Source of the DNA: Acytostelium subglobosum LB1
Lineage: Eukaryota > Evosea > Eumycetozoa > Acytosteliales > Acytosteliaceae
Assembly (NCBI RefSeq): GCF_000787575.1
Contig: NW_012236506.1
Location: 376,225-440,224, forward strand
Direction of reading: 5' to 3'
DNA length: 64,000 nucleotides
The stretch's first letter is position 1. Every line of letters begins with the position of its first letter. Below are positions 9,895 to 18,655 of this stretch, piece by piece. The notes below the pieces were generated by a model. The model saw only the letters and a list, made by a program, of their open reading frames with translations. It was not told where the DNA came from and did no database searches. The translations under genes were made by a program, and so were the position numbers.

Positions 9895-11676
9895 ATGTTG
9901 GACACCCTTCCTACCGTTGTGCTATTGTCACTTGTTGGACAAGACTGGCATTTTGACTTGCTTATGTCCGTGGCGTTCACTTGCAAGCGGTGCTTTGCAG
10001 TATGCCAAAAGCTTTGGAAACGGCCTTCTGTTTATTACCTCACTGATCGTGATGTAATACATGTTGGAGATCTACCCGAGTCGGTCACACATTTGGCAAT
10101 CGATCATCACTTTACACAAAGACTGACGCCTGGGATACTACCCGAGTCGATCACTGAGCTCAGCTTGGGCTATTCCTTCAACACTCACATCGATCCTGCC
10201 ACGCTGCCCTCGTCTCTGCAGACGCTGTCCTTTACCAATGACCCCTGGTTCAATGAACGAAAGCAGACCTTCAAACCTGGCTGCTCGAACCTCCCAGCAT
10301 CCCTCACAAGCTTGACCTTGGGGCACATGTTTGACCAAAGTCTCGCTCCTGGAACACTGCCTCACTCGATCACCACATTGACACTTGGCAACTCTTTCGA
10401 CCATCCACTGACTGCTGGTGTCCTGCCCGCGTCACTAACGCGACTAGTCTTTGGCCACGAGCCCCCAGGATTCAACCAACCGACGTCATTGATTGTCCTT
10501 CCTCTGGGTCTGCGCAGCCTCTCATTGGGCATAAACTTCAATCAAGTCATCCCTCAGGGGTGGCTCCCGCCCCTCCTCGAGAGGCTCTCGTTTGGCAACC
10601 ACTACCAACAAGACATCTCTCCAGATGCACTGCCAGCGTCCCTCCAGACGCTTTCCTTTCGCAAGACACTGCGCATAAAGCAGCTCCCTCCGGGTGCACT
10701 ACCGCCGTCTCTCACGACACTAAAGCTGCCAACTAATTACAACCATCCATTCGCCCCTGGAGACCTCCCCAGTACCCTATCCACTCTGGTTCTAGGCCGG
10801 TGGTTCAATCGAGAGTGGGCCAACAACTCGCTGCCACCATCGCTCACCTCGTTGGTTGTTGGAGATCAACACAGCATGACTCTGCTGGCTCTCGACTCGC
10901 AGCCCTGCTCCCTCCAAACATTGGCAATGTGCCATTGCTTCTTGGATGTGAGGGGACAGCCCTGCGCTTGCAACCCTAGTCGTTGGTACGAGCAGGATAT
11001 TGTTTTCCTTCCTCTCCACGACTCTCTGACGACTCTTTACTTTAGCAGTGAATTCGATTGCTTCATCCCTACCGGAACTCTTCCAAACTCCATCAGGACC
11101 CTGTCTTTTGGACATAGTTTCAACCAGCCCCTAGGTCCCCTGACTCTGCCGTCGTCGCTCACCAACCTGGCCCTTGGCGCTGCATTCCAACAAGATGTCG
11201 ATGCCCAGGTGTTTCCCATGTCCCTCACGAGACTGGCACTTAGAGGAGAGCCGGTGCGTCTGCCTACCAGCATCAAGCACTTGTCTCTACGCGAGATGGA
11301 CCAACTCTGTTCAATGGACACATCGCCCTGCGCCTTTGATATTGTCCAGATGGACCTTATGGAGTGCACAGGTCGCGCGCCTCTCCAGCCAACAACATTG
11401 TCCTTGCGAGCAGTCGAGGTGCAATTTGGAGTCTTGTCTCCATTTGACGAATCACCTATCTTAGAGCCCTCCAGCAAGCTGACCTCCTTTGTCGTCCATT
11501 TCCTCCGCGATCACTTCATGCCTAGATACCAACTGCCCTATGTCCTCAGACTTCGAATGGAATTCGTCAATATCAACTACATAGTCTCTTGGATTGACTC
11601 TACCACTGCTCTGCTGGTCCTTTGCCATGACAATGTGCATCGTATTTGGACCACAAACAAGTTGCAAAGACAATGA
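9895..11676 (+). CDS. FNIP-repeat protein with N-terminal F-box-like segment
   Basis: A single exon of 593 residues. The ATG at 9895 (MLDTLPTVVLLSLVGQDWHF) was preferred over upstream in-frame codons because the paralogue at 39068 starts MLDKLPIILLQHVV. An F-box-like helix pair (residues about 1-45, ending CKRCFAVCQKLWKRPSVYYL) is followed by about fifteen 20-24-residue FNIP repeats with the consensus LPxSLTxLxLGxxFNxPLxPG, for example LPESITELSLGYSFNTHIDP and LPNSIRTLSFGHSFNQPLGP. The repeats form an LRR-like solenoid. A divergent C-terminal cap ends IWTTNKLQRQ. FNIP proteins are hugely expanded in dictyostelids; their targets are mostly unknown. Unlike the FNIP genes at 12179 and 39068 it has no intron. 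A fragment of the neighbouring secreted-protein gene follows at 11742. Confidence 0.9.
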   Translation: MLDTLPTVVLLSLVGQDWHFDLLMSVAFTCKRCFAVCQKLWKRPSVYYLTDRDVIHVGDLPESVTHLAIDHHFTQRLTPGILPESITELSLGYSFNTHIDPATLPSSLQTLSFTNDPWFNERKQTFKPGCSNLPASLTSLTLGHMFDQSLAPGTLPHSITTLTLGNSFDHPLTAGVLPASLTRLVFGHEPPGFNQPTSLIVLPLGLRSLSLGINFNQVIPQGWLPPLLERLSFGNHYQQDISPDALPASLQTLSFRKTLRIKQLPPGALPPSLTTLKLPTNYNHPFAPGDLPSTLSTLVLGRWFNREWANNSLPPSLTSLVVGDQHSMTLLALDSQPCSLQTLAMCHCFLDVRGQPCACNPSRWYEQDIVFLPLHDSLTTLYFSSEFDCFIPTGTLPNSIRTLSFGHSFNQPLGPLTLPSSLTNLALGAAFQQDVDAQVFPMSLTRLALRGEPVRLPTSIKHLSLREMDQLCSMDTSPCAFDIVQMDLMECTGRAPLQPTTLSLRAVEVQFGVLSPFDESPILEPSSKLTSFVVHFLRDHFMPRYQLPYVLRLRMEFVNINYIVSWIDSTTALLVLCHDNVHRIWTTNKLQRQ

Positions 11677-11741
11677 AGGTATCAGATCGCTGGAATTCAA
11701 TCAAACCATTTGATTGATTGTTTGGTCATTCATTCATTCAT

Positions 11742-12116
11742 TATGTCAATATTGATTGCTAATGCTCCTCCAGTGCCAGTGCCTGGAGCTGTGAATCCTG
11801 CTGGCCAACTACACCCAGTTCTGGACTTGCCCGCTTCTCGACCACATCATCATTATCATGGATCTCATCAACCTTATCCTTGGAATGTTGATGGCGTAGT
11901 TTTGTACTTGTGGAAGTCCCAGAATGGTAGATTTTTGTTGCCATGCATGTGACGCTCTGCATTGGCCTCGAGGTCTTGTTGAGGATGTGGCCGATGTCCA
12001 TTCTGTTGACTGAACCTATGCGGTCTTTCATAAACAAATCCATTGAGGGATCATCATTATATCTCTAGGTTGATGTCTTTTACCTTGTTGTTGATGTTGC
12101 TGTTGTCTTGTTCTAA
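11742..12116 (-). pseudogene. Longer duplicate (copy B) of the secreted-protein gene 3' exon
   Basis: This stretch aligns by eye with 13828-14285 of the intact gene, including CTGCTGGCCAACTACACC, the GGATCTCATCAACCTTATCC block, CGAGGTCTTG, CTATGCGGTCTTT and the CAA-repeat block encoding the Gln-rich stretch. It lacks about 100 bases present in the intact copy (equivalent to roughly 14105-14200). It carries substitutions and frame changes, and has neither the signal-peptide exon nor a start. It is a decayed duplicate behind the FNIP gene at 9895-11676, intermediate in length between copy A and the intact gene. Confidence 0.8.
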
Positions 12117-12178
12117 ACTTTGATTTAGTTTTCTTTCAACCAGAACCCATTCAACATCAACAAATACAACAACATGAC

Positions 12179-13801
12179 ATGTCTTGCCTCTCATTGCTCG
12201 ATCTCCCAAATAGAAACATTCAATTGCTCTTTGACTATTTGGACAACTTGGATGGCATATGTCTTGTGCTCAGCTCCACATGTCTCTACGCTCAAAGAGA
12301 CCAGCTTCTTAGGTTTGACATCAGCTCAATGTATATTGAAGGTTGCTACACATACAAGAGCGAACATATCAGACGTGCAACTTGTCTCAATAGCTTCCTC
12401 CACTCCATTGATCGATCTCTAAGCAACATTAACAGTGAGTGAGCTATCATATTTGAACCTAAACACGTTGTCCAACAACGAATCACTAATATAATGACCA
12501 AGTTAACATTAAGGTTCGCACGAGTGACGATGTAGAGTGGCTGCAGTCGCACTCCAATGGCAATTACAACATCAGCAAGCTCACGATCATTGGTGAGCGA
12601 CCACCCCTCATCCCACCAACTGTGACATCGCTCAACTGCCACTTAGATTTTGTTGGTGATGCTTCATCATCATCATCAGTGACTGAACTCATTCTCTTTG
12701 GAGATGGACTGCCAGTCGATATTCCATCAACAATCACAACTCTCAATATCAGCAATTGCCGAGCCGGCGATACAGATTCCTTTGTGAACCCCTCAACTAT
12801 CACAACGCTGATGGTCTACGCGAGCCAATTCAGTCCGCTCTCGCTTCCTCATTCCATCACAACATTGAACCTTAATGCATATTATTGTTATCTTGCCTAT
12901 GGAGTCATTCCAGACTCAGTGACCAAGATCACACTGCGAAACTACAACTATGACCTGCAACCAGGCGACCTCCCTCAATCGATCAAGAATCTCAATCTTT
13001 ACATTTACAACAACTCGCTAGACATTGGATCTATCCCAGATGGCGACCAGTTCCGGCATTGTTCACACTCGCTCGCCTATCTCCCGCCTTCGGTGGTTCA
13101 TCTCTGTCTTGGTGACCATCGTCTCACGCCGGGGACGATTCCTGCCTCCATCACTGAGCTCGTCCTCGGTGGATTCTACGACAGGCCATTCGATCACAAT
13201 GCAATCCCTCCCACTGTTACCTCTTTGACAATTGGAAGAATGTTCTATACTAATCCCATTGACAATCTTCCATCAACTCTCAAGACCTTTCGGTACGATG
13301 GCTGGACCACGCTTGGCAGACATCTCCTTCATCTCACCAACTTGGGTCTCGATGATATCCGCATTGACAACATTGACCGTACGCATCCATCTTGGGATTG
13401 ACCATCCTCTCGACCCGACCAGTCACACAACGTCCAACATCCTTCGCTTCGCCACACTTTCCTCACGAGTGACGGTCAACTATTATAATGTAAACTCTCA
13501 GATCAGATTTGCCATCAGATTCTTAAACAACGACGTTGCTCTCTTCTTGGCAGACTCACTGGTTGGCGGCTTCATTCCAGTGTCAAGGTTGATGGCACAT
13601 GATTTTAATGTCACCTCGCTGACGTCTCGATCAAACCTTGGCAGCTATTACCACCATATTGATAATCCAGAGGACCCCGATGGCGACCGAGATGAAGAAT
13701 ATCGGCAAATGGTATATTCCTTCGGCCAAGATCCTAAATCCCAATGTGGCAGTTCTTCTGAGCACGACGATCAATATGATGAGGATGACCAACAAGATTG
13801 A
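12179..13801 (+). CDS. FNIP-repeat/F-box protein, with a frame change near its C-terminus
   Basis: Exon 1, 12179-12434, encodes an F-box-like start (MSCLSLLDLPNRNIQLLF, then LDGICLVLSSTCLYAQRDQL). The intron 12435-12502 starts GTGAGTGAG and ends CCAAG. Exon 2 from 12503 resumes VRTSDDVEWLQ and then FNIP repeats such as LPHSITTLNLNAYYCYL and LPQSIKNLNLYIYNNSL. The frame ends at a TGA at 13399-13401 (THPSWD). The neighbouring frame continues without a gap as HLGIDHPLDPTS, then SSRVTVNYYNVNSQIRFAIR and GGFIPVSRLMAHDF, which is the usual FNIP C-terminal cap, to TAA 13801. A one-base change near 13390 therefore splits the cap from the repeats. The cause may be a sequencing error or recent decay. 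It is the third unit of the tandem array. Confidence 0.78.
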
Positions 13802-13827
13802 TTATCATTCATTCATTCATTCATTAA

Positions 13828-14559
13828 TTATGTCAATATTGATTGCTCATGCTCCTCCAGTGCTTGGAACTGTGAATCCTGCTGGCCAACTACACCCAGT
13901 TCTGGACTTGCCTGCTTCTCGACCACATCATCATCATCATGGATCTCATCAACCTTATCCTTGGCATGTTGATGGCGTATTTTGTCCTTATGGAAGTCCC
14001 AGAATGGTAGATTTTGGTTGCCATGCATGTGACGCTCTGCTTTGGCCTCGAGGTCTTGATGAGGAGGTGGCCGATGTCCATTCTGTTGACTGAACCTATG
14101 CGGTCTTTTGGCTTGTGCTTCGAATGCCTGTCGCGTCCTATCCATGTCCTCCCCAGAAGGATTCTGTTGTCTGTTCATTATAGTATCTCTTAACTTCATA
14201 AACAACTCCATTGAGGGGTCATCATCATCTCTAGGGTGATGTCTTTTACCTTGTTGTTGATGTTGCTGTTGTCTTGCTCTATTCTTATCAACATTCTGGA
14301 AGAACTTTGATGTAAACTTATCCTTCAACTCCTCAACAATCTGTTTATCATCGCCATCACTATCCCTCTTTGGATACCTTTGTTCTATTTCTTCAATTAG
14401 TTGCTTTATATTGGTGATGGTGATTCAGTAAGTCAATCATGTCAGTCCTTTAGTCATCCATAATGTACTTACTTCTATCTCATCTTTACTTGATTGAATA
14501 ACATCAACAACAAAGATAATGACTATCAATAGTATTACAACTAACTTTATCCTCTTCAT
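13828..14559 (-). CDS. Secreted or ER-targeted hydrophilic protein of unknown function (intact member of the duplicated set)
   Basis: Exons 14473-14559 and 13828-14403 give 220 residues; the 69-base intron starts GTAAGT and ends TAAAG, phase 0. The protein begins with a clear signal peptide or anchor, MKRIKLVVILLIVIIFVVDV, then IQSSKDEIEQLIEEIEQRYP. The rest is highly charged and rich in Gln, His, Asp and Lys: a QQQHQQQ stretch, DDDDPSMELFMKLRD, AKRPHRFSQQNGHRPPPHQD, HGNQNLPFWDF and IHDDDDVVEK. No domain was recognised. Its 3' part exists as decayed copies behind the two upstream F-box/FNIP units, so this gene and the FNIP gene in front of it formed the duplicated module. It converges on the FNIP gene with 26 bases between the stops. 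Confidence 0.75.
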
Positions 14560-14859
14560 TAATAAACATGTACTATAAATATATATACTACTATTGCAAT
14601 AGTAATTGAATGATCTGATCAGCTGATCACATTACCTTGGACCATTGCATTGTGATGGTGAGTCGACAACACATCATGTGTAACAACAACCACCACTAAC
14701 TTAACACCAACTCCTAAAGGAAGGATGGATGGATAGTGGTCAGATGATCAGCACACTCTCTAGATGATATACTACTAATTCCAGATAATAGATGACGACG
14801 ACCGTCAAGAACTTTCGTCTTTGACGATTCAGATTCATTCCACCAAAGACAAAGATACA

Positions 14860-16266
14860 ATGAGCACAACAGATACACCAACAACAACTACTACATCGAC
14901 TCCTTCAAGTGATGATACAACAACAAGTTTACAGGCTCAATTGACTGATGTGAAGTTGGATCAAACTACAACTACAACTGCAACAACTGCGACATCAAAC
15001 AATGACAATAACAACAACAACAACAAACAGAGTACAATATCAAAGTTGATGACATCCTCACCCTCATTGTTTGATGAAGAGCAGTCGATATACTTCTCAG
15101 ACAGCTACTGCGAGATTGCCAAGACAGTGTTTGCAGAGTCATTAACCACTCTCACAGAGTTCATTCTCGACAAGGATGCTGCCAACGTCAAGTATCAACT
15201 GTCGGTCGAAGTGAAACGCAATCCCAACTTCTTCAAACAGCTCATACCCGTGGTCGCCAAGCCAGCTACCACATCGACGACAAAGAACAAGGATAAGAAA
15301 GACAAGAAGGATAAGAAGGACAAGGAATTAAAGAAACCAGAGGACTCATCAACCATCATGAACAGGATGTCATTGCTGTTCGCAGTGGCTACGAGGAGTC
15401 TGGACATTGTTACTATGTTGCTGTCGGCTGGTGCACTGCCATTGATCAATGTACCAGATCCAATCAGTAAGGTCACTCCACTACATTTGGCAGTGATGTT
15501 GGGCGACCCAAAGATGGTCGCATTGCTCGAGGAGCGAGGCGCCGACGCCACAATCATTGATACATTCAGAGCTGTACCCATCGACTATGCACACATGAAA
15601 GGACTATCGATTCCCCCATTCAATCCTCAATCAATCCAGATATACAACTACAAGAATGATGGCGCGATGCAGGCGTGGCCAGTCGAGCGCGTCGAGCGCG
15701 AGCTGTCCATCAAGTACTGCCCAAGAGTGCTGTGCACCAACGACTACCTCGTCAACCTTTGCTTCAGCTCATTCGAGATCAACGCCGACATGCAGTTCCG
15801 CGACAGGTACCTCAAGTCCATCAACAAGACGGGCGGCGAGGAGAATGTCATCCTGGGCTGGATCTCGGACCAGGTCGGGTGGGGCGTGTTTGCCGCGCGC
15901 GATATCAAGCGAGGCGAGTACATCGTGCGCTATGGAGGCATGTTGACAATGAACGAGAAGATGGTGACGCCCTGCTACAACATGATGACGTCGATGGAGG
16001 ACTTTGGCCTGGACGCCTACCGCTACCGATCGATGGGCGGAATGGTCAATCACTCGGCAAAGCACGCCAACGCCGAGAGCGAGTGCATATTCGAGTATGG
16101 CGCTGAGCAAGCATTGATCACCGCCGCCAAGTTTATTCCCAAGGGTACACAAGTGTTTATCGACTACTCGCAATCATACTGGCGCGAAGACGACCAAGAC
16201 GATATCCAAACAGAGATGGTTGAGATGGGCGGTACAGACTCTTATCCATCGATAATAAAGTTCTAG
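14860..16266 (+). CDS. Ankyrin-repeat plus SET-domain protein (putative lysine methyltransferase)
   Basis: Single exon, 468 residues from ATG 14860 (MSTTDTPTTTTTSTPSSDD). The N-terminal about 70 residues are Thr/Ser/Asn low complexity. Two ankyrin-like units follow around residues 170-250 (LLFAVATRSLDIVTMLLSAG; TPLHLAVMLGDPKMVALLEE). The SET domain occupies about residues 340-455: GWGVFAARDIKRGEYIVRYG, then GGMVNHSAKHANAE (the NHS cofactor motif), then a catalytic-type tyrosine in QVFIDYSQSYW. There is no post-SET cysteine cluster. SET enzymes transfer methyl from S-adenosylmethionine to lysine on histones or other proteins. The combination with ankyrin repeats suggests a protein-docking function, but the substrate is unknown. 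Its stop lies only 18 bases from the stop of convergent Med1. Confidence 0.88.
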   Translation: MSTTDTPTTTTTSTPSSDDTTTSLQAQLTDVKLDQTTTTTATTATSNNDNNNNNNKQSTISKLMTSSPSLFDEEQSIYFSDSYCEIAKTVFAESLTTLTEFILDKDAANVKYQLSVEVKRNPNFFKQLIPVVAKPATTSTTKNKDKKDKKDKKDKELKKPEDSSTIMNRMSLLFAVATRSLDIVTMLLSAGALPLINVPDPISKVTPLHLAVMLGDPKMVALLEERGADATIIDTFRAVPIDYAHMKGLSIPPFNPQSIQIYNYKNDGAMQAWPVERVERELSIKYCPRVLCTNDYLVNLCFSSFEINADMQFRDRYLKSINKTGGEENVILGWISDQVGWGVFAARDIKRGEYIVRYGGMLTMNEKMVTPCYNMMTSMEDFGLDAYRYRSMGGMVNHSAKHANAESECIFEYGAEQALITAAKFIPKGTQVFIDYSQSYWREDDQDDIQTEMVEMGGTDSYPSIIKF

Positions 16267-16284
16267 AACTGGTATTGATCAATG

Positions 16285-18490
16285 TTAGACCAATTGCATG
16301 GCGTTGGGGTTGTTGGCATTGATGTTGTTGCCGCCAAGGATGAAGGATAAGGTGATTGGGATGGACTTGGAGGCGCTGAGCATTCGCGTAAGATACTGGT
16401 CTGAGCATAGTGGCGCTTCATCCTCTTGGCTTGACTGGATGGTCGCAGCCACTGCGCCACCCAGGTCGACTTGTACCTCGATAAAGTTGAAGTGCATGGT
16501 CTTTGGATGCAGGAATGTGATGTTGATTGAGTATGGTGGATTGCACATAACCTCAAAGATTGGTATAGATGTTGCTTCATCAGCTTGATCTGGTGCCGTA
16601 TTGGAAGAGGTTGTGGCTGGTGTTGTTGACGATGATGTTACTGTTGGTGGAGTTGTGATTGTTGTGTTTGATGTAGATGCCGACGACTCCTCGCCAGGCG
16701 TCTGATCCTCTGTTGGCTGGCTGGTGAAGCAACTACGAAGTAGCAAGTTGAAGACTGCCTGTTGACGACAGATCTGGATCACTGGCAACAGCTGTGAGCA
16801 GTGCTCAAAGGGTACCCTGGACAGCTCGATGCCCTGATGATATCCACCCGTAAAGAAGTATCGCTGCTTGGCGCCAAAGACCACGTTGTCGTAATGCTTG
16901 TCCAGTGTTTGTGGAGGGGATCGAGGCTTGTCGCGTGGCTGTACGATTTGATTCTCCAACATTGACATTGGATTAAGTTTAACACCTGGTGCAGCGGACA
17001 ATGGGTATGCCTGCTCATTGCTATCCTCTCCATATTCAATTGTTTGAACACACTTGATGATCTTGGCCATTGTGTCCAGTGTAACGTGGATGGGAGGGTC
17101 CAGGCGCGCAACGAATCGCACTGGTGATATGATACTATCATCAGTGATCATTGCCTCTGTAGTTTGGTTGAGTGCGATTGGTGGCGCGACGGCCACCGAG
17201 CCGACAAACTCGTTAAAGTACTGCTGGTTGGTGATGTCCGCGTCAGACTGTGGTGGGTTGCCAGACAGCTGACTGCTGAGCGGCAGTTTGAATGGACGCC
17301 TACCCTCCTCAAACTCAAGGGTCATTGAGAGGCCAGTCTCCTGGGCCAGACACTGCTGCATTGTCATGTAATAGTTGATCCTGAGCCCGCAGCTGTCCTG
17401 GCCGATCTTGCCGAAGCTGGCGCCGTACAGTGGCGATGAGATCTCCTCGGTGGTCGGGTGGTCGACCTTGAGTCGCGCGCCATAGCACGGGTAGCGCTCG
17501 GCCAACATTCGCTCGATACTCATAAAGTCGCTCTCGAGCACCTGCTTGGCATTCTGCAGATTGACGTGCTTGTACTTGCGGAAGAGCAGGTCCTGCATGC
17601 AGATCCTGCGCAGCTTCTGGTCAAAGTCCTTGAAGGCGTTGTTCCGCAGCGCTGTGGCGAGGTCGTTGGTGTACTCGGACGTGGTCTCGGTCTCGTTGGC
17701 CATGTTGATATAGACCAGTTTCACCTCCTTGATGTTGCCATCGCCATAAACAAAGATGTCCAGGATAAATGTCGACGATGATATATTACAGCTGTACACA
17801 TTCTCGGGCAGTATATCGTTGGGGTCCAACTTGGACAACGACTTTAGCTCCTCCAAGTCCGAGTATGAACCGAATCGATTGTCCACCTCAGCCATCAACT
17901 CACTAAGCCTACTTGCCAATAGTCCAAGTCTCTTACGTCCAGCATTATTGTTGTTGTTGTTGTTGATCGATGATGATGATGATGATGATGATGATTGTGC
18001 TTGAATGTTGGCAATGTTATCCAAATGTATCTTGCCAAATAGTGCACAGTCTGATATTGTCTTATTGAGTTGTTTCAACTTGCTATTGGTCATTGAGTAT
18101 TGTCTTTGAGTGACCAGTAACTTGGACATCTCTTTCTCACTCTCCAACTGACGATATTGAGCAAATGTCAACTTCATTGTATCCAACACCTTCTTCAATG
18201 TACTATATCTTTCATCTGTATTGCCTGCTGAGAATGGATGGACTACACTCATTCATTCATTCATTCATTCATTCATTCATTAATTAGTGTCTTGTTATTC
18301 AATCAATCAATCAATGATGCATATCATACTTACACATTGATGTCTTATAGGGAGTGACACCTGGCTCAGTGATGGTGTCTAGATGAGTACCAAGTATACC
18401 TATATCATTGAACCATGCTGTGTAGGCAGCGTATAGCACTTCAATACCATGCTGTACACTAGTATCCCTAATGCTACTTGTTGATGTCAT
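16285..18490 (-). CDS. med1: Mediator complex subunit 1 (Med1)
   Basis: Exon 1 (18336-18490) encodes MTSTSSIRDTSVQHGIEVLY, then AAYTAWFNDIGILGTHLD. The intron, with an ACACTAAT branch-like site and an ATGAATGAATGA run, is joined to exon 2 (16285-18247), giving about 705 residues. The exact 5' splice site (GTGTAAG) is the one that keeps frame and is less certain than the rest. The Med1 domain is recognisable: VFVYGDGNIKEVKLVYIN preceded by STFILDI, then EYTNDLATALRNNAFKDFDQ and KLRRICMQDLL. A Ser/Asn run lies at about residues 137-155. Med1 is in the middle module of Mediator and contacts activators. Its frame ends AMQLV, stop at 16285, tail to tail with the SET gene. Confidence 0.88.
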
Positions 18491-18655
18491 GATTGTATCT
18501 GTATGCTACTATGATGATCATTGATGAATGATGAAGTTCTCTTTGTTTCAAACTCAAAGTGTGTGAGTATTGAGCAACCTTTCATTCATTCAAACTTCGT
18601 GTCGTCCAACACACAGATAAATAGAGAGATAGAGATAGAGATAAAGACAGAGAAC

